Of a stretch of DNA of 35,003 nucleotides, positions 29,535 through 35,003 are shown piece by piece. Under the pieces are notes generated by a model. The model made no database searches. It was not told the origin of the DNA and saw only the letters and a program-made list of their open reading frames with translations. The translations under genes and the position numbers were made by a program. Position 1 is the first letter of the stretch. Every line of letters starts with the position of its first letter. The DNA is from Baffinella frigidus (taxonomy: Eukaryota > Cryptophyceae > Cryptomonadales > Baffinellaceae). The DNA is taken from positions 1 through 35,003 of the forward strand of contig MU646692.1 in assembly GCA_026770585.1 (NCBI GenBank), given 5' to 3'.

Positions 29535-32526
29535 GCGGGCGGGTGGCAATTCGGGGGGGCAGGCTGCTGACGCGGTGGGCTGAATCGGCGGGCGGGTGTG
29601 TGGGTGGCAGGCCGGGGGGGCACGCAGCGATGGACCTGCGGCGGTTCGACGTGGGCGGCATCGGGATCCGCTTCGAGAAGCGCCGCGGGCGGTTTGTAGT
29701 GACGTGGATGGAGCGCAGCGGCGCGGCCGACCGGTCGCAGGCACTGGGGGTGGGCGACGAGATCCTGACGGTGGACGGCGAAGTCACGGAGAAGATGTCC
29801 TCCTCGGAGGTGATCGGCGCAATCTGCGGCGAGGACGGGACCACCGTGACGCTGGGCGTGGTGAGCGCCGAGCGCGGGCAGGAGGCGCGCCTCAAGGTGC
29901 GGCGCGTGACGCTCTGGCGAGAGTCACGCCGAAGGGAAAGGTCGCGCTCGATCAGCCCCCTGTCGGCGCCCCACTCGCGCGAGCCGCGCGACCGCCGCTC
30001 CAACTCCTACGAGGAGCGCCCCAACGACATCGCACGCCGGGCGCCCAACGCCACGGCGTCGCCGCGCTCGCCGTCCCGCTCGCGGTTGGGGGTCTCGCAG
30101 ACGGGGAGCCAGCGGTCGGGGGTCTCGCAGTCGGGGAGCTTGAGGTCGTCGTCGCCATCGCGGTCCAGGACTGGGCCCCCGGAGCAGCTGCGCACGGGCT
30201 TCTCGCAGTCGGCTGGCGCGCCGCCGCCGGCTCGCGAAGTTCAGCTCGGTCAGGCCTTCTACAAGGGCTACTCGCAGACTCCTGGTGCCTCCCGAGACCC
30301 ACCGCCCCCGTGTTGCTCTGCGCCTTCGCTGCAAGTGTCGTGTGTACAGTGCCCTCCTCGCGCACAGCACCATCAGCGTGCGTATTCTTCTCTGCTGCCT
30401 CTGCGTATGCTCTCACGTTCCGTCTGACTCTGAACCTTAGTTTTACGCTACTGTGGTAGCTACGCCACAGGGCTCGAGTGCAAAGGCTGTCTGTGAGAAG
30501 GTCGTCTATGTGTACCGGGAAAGGAAGAAACATTCACTCTTGAGATCCATTCCAGAAAACTTTACTGCAGAACACTGAAGTCACTTTCGCCAGATATGGC
30601 GAAGATTCTCCAGGGTTTGCACTGGAGTCCTCTGGTGTGAAGGTGATGAACATACGAAACGTTTGGCCTGAGCTGGACTGGCTGGAGCAGGCCCCCCGGC
30701 GGCGGCGCGCGAGGTGCAGCTCGGGCAGGCCTTTGGCAAGAGCTACTCGCAGACTGCCGGTGCTCCCCCAGACCCACATGCTGCCGGTGCACGTCGAAAA
30801 AGGTGGCTTCTGCGGATGCCCTGGTGTCTCGCTCTCAACTCAACCTGCGCTGTTCGCTTCTGTTTTATGTGATCACCGAACGACTCCTCCCCCCTGAACT
30901 TGACTGCCTGGAGCAGGCCCCCCCCCAAACGCGCGCGAGGTGCAGATCGGGCAGGCGTTTGGCAAGAGCTACTCTCAGACTGCCGGTTGGGCCCCCCCGA
31001 GACCCACATGCTTGCGTTGCACCTTGGCGATGAGTGCCCCGTTTCCGCTCCGCTCCGCGGGAAAACACCCATACGGTTGCATACACTTCTGTGGTGCTGC
31101 TGCGTCTGACATGACCTCTAGGCTCGCGCGGCACTGAACCTGAGCATTTCGCTACTGTGGTGCGCGAGCAACACACGAAACGGTGTCACTGAGCGAGACT
31201 GCCTGGCGCACACAGGGCCCCCGCCGGCGGTGCGCGAGGTCCAGCTCGGCCAAGTGTTTTCCAAGAGCTACTCGCAGACTGCCGGTGGGGGGTCCCCCAG
31301 ACACGCTGCATGTGCTTCTGTGTTGCTTCTGCGGATGCTCTCACGTCTCGCTCTGAACAGAACCTGCGATGTTCGCTGCTGTGTTGTTTGATCAACGAAC
31401 GCCCCCCCCTCCCCTGAGCTGGACTGGCTGGAGCAGGCCCCCCACCTCATGCGCGCGAGGTGCAGCTCGGGCAGGCGTTTGGCAAGAGCTACTCGCAGAC
31501 TGCCGGTGCCCCCCAATACCCACCGGACAAGAGCCTACCCGGTCAAACCTTCAATAACCCTTTATCGCAAAAGTTGATAAGTTTTGTAACCCTGCAATAC
31601 TTGTTGCACCTTTTTGTACCAGAATCCATTCATCACGGGGTTCTCAATTCTAAGAACCTTCAAGGCAAAATGATCTTAGGTTTGCACCCCCGGGCACGCT
31701 CTTGTCCGGCATGCTTGCGTTGCTCGTCGACAAAGGTGGAACATGGCTTTCCGTTTCTGTTGGCAGTGGGTGCAGCTCCTGAGAATGCTTGCACTTGCTG
31801 GAGCAGGCCCCCCACCCAACGCGCGCGAGGTGCAGCTTGGAGAGGCGTTTGGCAAGAGCTACTCTCAGACTGCTGGTGCCACCCCCCTCACTCGCCCCCC
31901 TCACTCGGAGGCCTCTGTTGCCAAGACGCCTGCTTCTCCTGCCTCGAGCGCGCATCCCGACTTGAGAGCGCACATGGAGACAGAGGGCGCGCACAGGCGC
32001 GGAGCCTGTGCGAGAGCTGGGGGGGCGCCGGGCGAGCGCCGGGCCGCTGGCTGCTTGCTGGTCAGCAGACCCGGTCCGGGCGTGTGGTGGGGCAGAGCAG
32101 TGCCGAGAGCTGACGCAGGGTGTGGCGTGGCGTTCAGGGCCGCCTCCGACCGCGCGAGAGCACGACTTCGGGGCGAGCAACGCCTTGGACCAGAACCCGC
32201 AGTACCGGGCGCAGCAAGCCCAGATCCTCGCGCTCAAGGCCCAGATCGCGAGCGTCAGCGCCAACGGGGGCGGAGGCGGGGGCGGAGGCGGGGGCGGCGG
32301 GTGGTCAGGGGGCAAGCGCGGAGTGTCTCCGGAGCGGGCAGGACCACAGAGGGGGCAGGCGGGGCAGGGGGTGCAGCGCTCCCCCGGGGTAGGAGGGCCG
32401 CAGGGCAAGGGGGGGCGATCCCCGGGCGCAGGGGGGCGCTCTCCCACCGCGAGAGCAGCACCGCCAATGTCCGCGGGCGCGAGAGGCGCCGCAAACTTCC
32501 TCAAAGGTTGGGGCAACGACCTTTGA
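28790..32526 (+). CDS. Two-PDZ-domain protein with RS-rich linker and cassette-exon array
   Basis: Exons: 28790-29055 (Ser/Arg-rich start, then IGLCFATTSSGPLASRVV, and GEILPGDRIISIGG: first PDZ), 29282-29374 (LLSEEQLLAAANG...DTIVHLVVDKRA: end of first PDZ), 29611-30284 (second PDZ, GGIGIRFEKRRGRFVV...LGVGDEILTVDGE...VTLGVV; then an RS/SP-rich stretch; then a repeat unit AREVQLGQAFYKGYSQTPG), five 69-bp cassette exons (30691-30759, 30917-30985, 31216-31284, 31437-31505, 31807-31875) and 32138-32526 (GPPPTAREHDFGASNAL, a short helical stretch QYRAQQAQILALKAQ, polyglycine, then basic Gly/Arg/Pro-rich tail, stop TGA 32524-32526). Every junction fits in phase. The first exon starts phase 0 after an acceptor, so the true start lies upstream, possibly within the inverted-duplication arm; M at 28892 is an alternative. 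Likely a cytoplasmic scaffold binding C-terminal peptides. The array could vary in length by splicing. Confidence 0.85.
29492..29534. repeat. (GGCT)n microsatellite
   Basis: About ten perfect GGCT/CTGG units in the intron between the two PDZ-encoding parts. The open frame through it (LAGWLAGW) is not coding. Confidence 0.9.
30208..31875 (+). repeat. Array of six AREVQLGQAF...SYSQT units, five as 69-bp phase 1-1 exons
   Basis: Each cassette begins with two bases, encodes 22 full codons and ends with one base. The consensus is GPPP, one variable residue, then AREVQLGQAFGKSYSQT and A. Each is preceded by 'ctggagcag' or 'cacacag' and followed by GT. Exact lengths are equal (69 bp) at 30691, 30917, 31216, 31437 and 31807. 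The first unit is embedded in the long exon ending at 30284, and the last exon (32138) starts with a derived unit (GPPPTAREHDF). Flanking intron sequence is also duplicated, for example 30803-30893 versus 31320-31408. The unit is thus exon plus intron, amplified in tandem. Confidence 0.92.
32258..32300. repeat. Polyglycine-coding GGC/GGG tract
   Basis: Regular 'gggggcggaggc' repeats in frame in the last PDZ-gene exon, coding about 13 glycines. Confidence 0.85.
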
Positions 32527-33904
32527 GTCATGACGCTCACTCGCATAGCTGGCCACGTGGTCTGAGAGCGTAAGAACGTTGGGGGGAGGCAGCATCTGGA
32601 GAATCGGGAACAGGAGGGGATCTAGCCTGCAATCCCGGCTGTCCAGTGTTGTAGATCGTCCCAGGGATTTGGGATAGGTACTTTGAGACTGGTGGGTAAT
32701 TGGACAGGGTGGCCGGTGTTCTGTGATGGGGGCGCGGTTTGAGTGAAGTGACTGTGTGAGAGCTGCTTCTCGAGAGTCAAGTGTTTCGGGTTAGTAAGAG
32801 CCAGCGATGTCTTGTACCCTCGGAGAGGGAGTGGGTCCCTCTTGTCCTAGAGAGGGAGAGGGCCCCTTTTGTCCTCGACAACTGAAAATGGTCAAACGGG
32901 TCAAGGACTGTCCCTCAAGACTTGACAAGTGCGTCGTCAATTTCAAACCAGGCAGTGCAAGTTGCTGTGCATTCTCACCCAGGCAGTGCACCAGGCCGCG
33001 GCCGCGAGCCCCGAATCTGGCCAGCCTTTTGAGCTTTCTTGTGAGCTCGATGAGCGCCAACAAGAAGCTCCGCATCTACAGGGGTACATCGCTTATGATC
33101 ACCCTTCAGTGGCCAGTAGGCTCATACGCCCTACCGTAGGGCCCTAGAACCAGCCTAGGACCTCAGGCCCCCAAATTTGGAGGCCTGGTCACTTAAGGGA
33201 TAAGAAAGCGCCTCCTCCTTGGACCCTACAGTAGACCTAGGCCTAGGGCCCTATTGTGTTCCTAGCTAGAGGAGGGGCTCCTTCTTATGAGCGAGGTACC
33301 TCTGTAGTCGAGAGAGCGTTGGACACACCTTGCAAGTTGCAGTGGGGGTGTCGTCACCCCTGGCAAACCAGTGAGGGTGGAGTAGAGTGATGCAGTCGAG
33401 GCCACCCCCCCTGGAACGCAAGGTGCGCGGACCGTGTGCGCCGAAGAGGCCTCTTAGCCGCCGCGGAGGATTTGTCAAATCACGCACGCGAAGCCGCTCT
33501 GGGCTGTGCGGTCGTGTGTAATGAAATGCGCTCAAACAAGAAGTGTGGACTTGCACGGCTGGTGCCTGAGGGAGAGGCTCGACACCGAGCTCAGGGGCGA
33601 ACGGCACCCCACACCCTGCGTCTGGAAGGCTTCCGCCGCGGCGCGCGCCCCGTCCTGCGAGAGTCCCCGCCGGAAGAGTGCGTCCAGAGTGCCAGGCGTG
33701 CAAGGCACGTGCAGGGCCAGCGGTCTCGGCCCCCCACGTGTGACGCGCGAGTCGTCCTGCTGCACCTTGCCGCCGCCAAGAGGTACTGCGCGCACACAGG
33801 GTCGAAAGCGTCGGACGCGGCAAGGCAAGGCACGGCGGCGGGAGGGTCGCGGCGGTGCGCGTTTCGGAGGCTGGTGTCGGCACTGTCCCGTGTGGGATGG
33901 CCGC
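32527..33904. other. Intergenic region between converging PDZ and FolD genes
   Basis: 1.38 kb between the PDZ-gene stop and the FolD stop. It holds an imperfect direct repeat (about 32808-32878, 'gagagggag.gggtccc'), the palindromic element 33076-33307 and unassigned GC-rich DNA (33308-33904). Open frames are present on both strands, but none has family resemblance or convincing splice structure. Confidence 0.65.
33076..33307. mobile_element. MITE-like element with terminal inverted repeats (copy B)
   Basis: The left end 'ctacaggggtacatcgctta' is the near reverse complement of the right end 'atgagcgaggtacctctgta', about 22 bp with few mismatches. The 232-bp interior has many short palindromes (tagggccctag, cctagg, ccaaatttgg). 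No ORF for a transposase. No clear target duplication was found. The left end matches copy A at 24486. Confidence 0.75.
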
Positions 33905-35003
33905 TCAGGCGGGGGGGCGGAGGTGGAGGGAGGCCAGGCGGAGAGTGTTTCGCATGAGCATGGCGATTGTCATGGGGCCGACGCCCCCCGGGACAGGCGT
34001 GATGAGGCGGGCCCGTTTCGCCGCCTCTGCAAACTCCACGTCGCCCACCAGCCGGTACCCCTGCCACCCGCCCAAGCCACGCCCCGTCACTGCAAGCCAG
34101 GGTCATGCGCCGCCACAGGGGTGCAGGGCCACGCGGCGTCGCCCAGGCGCCACAGCCACGCGCCGTCACTGCCTGCCTGCCAGCACCCCACGCCAGCACC
34201 CCACGCTTGCAACCACGCAACCACGCATTCAGACGCAGATGGAGGGGCAGCGCAGCAAGGGAGAAGAGGGAGGCGGGGGCGGGGGGAAGCACCAACTTGC
34301 GGGAGGCATCGTCGATGGCGTTGATGCCAACATCGATCACCACCGCGCCCTCCTTGATCCACGCGCCCTTGACCCACCCGGCCTTGCCCACTGCCGAGAC
34401 CACCACGTCTGCGTTCCCGACAGCTTCGATGACCTCCTCGAGCGGCGTGTGCGAATGCATCACCTGCCACCCACGGTCCGGGAACGCCCAATCACCAGGG
34501 ACCCATGTCTCCCGTCACGTGCGCAATTCACATCCCTGCGTCGCAGGCCCGTGCTCGCCCACGCAACATCGCACCATGCCGCAAGCGCGAGAACCGCCAA
34601 AGCACTCGGCCGGTCGGAGGGCAGGGTGTGTCAGAGTCCCAGAGAGGAGAGGGACCTGGACGGAGGCGTCGGCTTGGAGGAGGAGCAGGGAGATTGGGGT
34701 TCCGACGATGGAGGAGCGGCCGAGGACGAGCGCGCGCTTGCCACGGAGATCCACCGAGTGGACGCGCAACATCTCCATGATCCCCGCAGGAGTGCACGGC
34801 ACCGCCAGCGGCTCCCGCCTGCGAGATTGCAACCACGCACGGAAGGGACGTGAGCAAGCAAGCATCGCGATAGTGTGGTATGCCATGGCTGCCAGCCGCC
34901 ATGCCGCGAGAGGCCTCGAGAGGCACTCACGTACCGGGAGAAGGCACATTCGCCAGGAAGGGTGGCGCAGGAATGGCGAGGGAGTGGGGAAAGCGAGGCA
35001 CGG
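33905..35003 (-). CDS. folD: Methylenetetrahydrofolate dehydrogenase/cyclohydrolase (FolD), 5' end beyond window
   Basis: Bifunctional enzyme that oxidises 5,10-methylene-THF to methenyl-THF with NAD(P)+ and hydrolyses it to 10-formyl-THF. Exons, high to low: an incomplete one ending at 34935 (phase 2; reads toward GECAFS; no acceptor AG between it and the right edge, so it runs out of the window or is mis-assigned), 34818-34656 ([17 protein letters not shown], then [16 protein letters not shown], the conserved PCTP.G and GRS.IVG.P dinucleotide motif), 34463-34293 ([33 protein letters not shown]) and 34060-33905 ([10 protein letters not shown], then [20 protein letters not shown], the signature PGGVGP motif; stop 33907-33905). 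All joins fit in phase. The N-terminal part with the catalytic Lys lies to the right of the window. Cytosolic, mitochondrial or plastid location cannot be judged. Confidence 0.93.

Noticed and set aside
30691-31875. CRISPR-like array (regularly spaced near-identical units)
   Set aside because: Units are 69-bp coding exons with splice sites and in-frame conservation, spacers differ in length, and the genome is eukaryotic.
33506-34853. Long plus-strand ORFs of 272 and 332 codons opposite FolD
   Set aside because: FolD exons with signature motifs occupy the minus strand. The plus-strand frames are open because of high GC content and span FolD introns and exons alike.

Overview
This is nuclear DNA of a GC-rich, intron-dense eukaryote, not a prokaryotic segment. 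No long ORF encodes a complete recognisable protein. Instead, short in-frame pieces (often 12-60 codons) bounded by GT...AG join in matching phase into familiar eukaryotic proteins. Most introns look standard (GT...(C/T)AG), but donors rarely extend to the GTRAGT consensus. Long blocks of degenerate CCCTAAA/TTTAGGG, the plant/alga-type telomere repeat, fill several introns and some intergenic DNA. An alga or related protist is therefore likely. A cryptophyte is my first guess, with dinoflagellate or green-lineage alternatives, and I cannot settle this from the sequence.

Six genes alternate strictly in strand. (1) + strand, about 1684-7445: a CCCH zinc-finger protein fused to a SAM-dependent methyltransferase with a GMHPDQ...PCC signature. 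(2) - strand, 16561-7895: a secreted, probably membrane-anchored subtilisin-like (S8) protease with Asp, His, Asn and Ser all present, in about 16 exons. (3) + strand, about 18801-23568: a METTL21-like (methyltransferase family 16) protein methyltransferase; one intron holds the 814-bp assembly gap. (4) - strand, 27962 to about 25405: a small ankyrin-repeat protein with an N-terminal signal-like segment. (5) + strand, at or before 28790-32526: a protein with two PDZ domains, an Arg/Ser-rich linker and an array of 69-bp phase 1-1 cassette exons. (6) - strand, 34935 (or beyond the right edge) to 33905: FolD, methylenetetrahydrofolate dehydrogenase/cyclohydrolase, 5' end outside the window.

Between and inside genes are: a GT-rich and 130-bp-repeat region (1-1683); telomere-like blocks at 3030-3230, 3705-3772, 4067-4410, 5905-6520, 14738-16105, 17560-18458, 19840-20877, 24918-24990 and 26258-27228; a 440-bp foldback element in a METTL21 intron; an inverted duplication (23688-24449 versus 27920-28733) that made a decayed partial copy of the ankyrin gene; and two related short palindromic, MITE-like elements (24482-24600 and 33076-33307).

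The six genes show no evident common pathway. The most unusual features are the cassette-exon array of the PDZ gene, the intron-resident telomere-like repeats that in places form the 5' splice site itself, and the zinc-finger/methyltransferase gene. Exon models were assembled by eye from frame, phase and family resemblance; exons marked uncertain should be treated as such.
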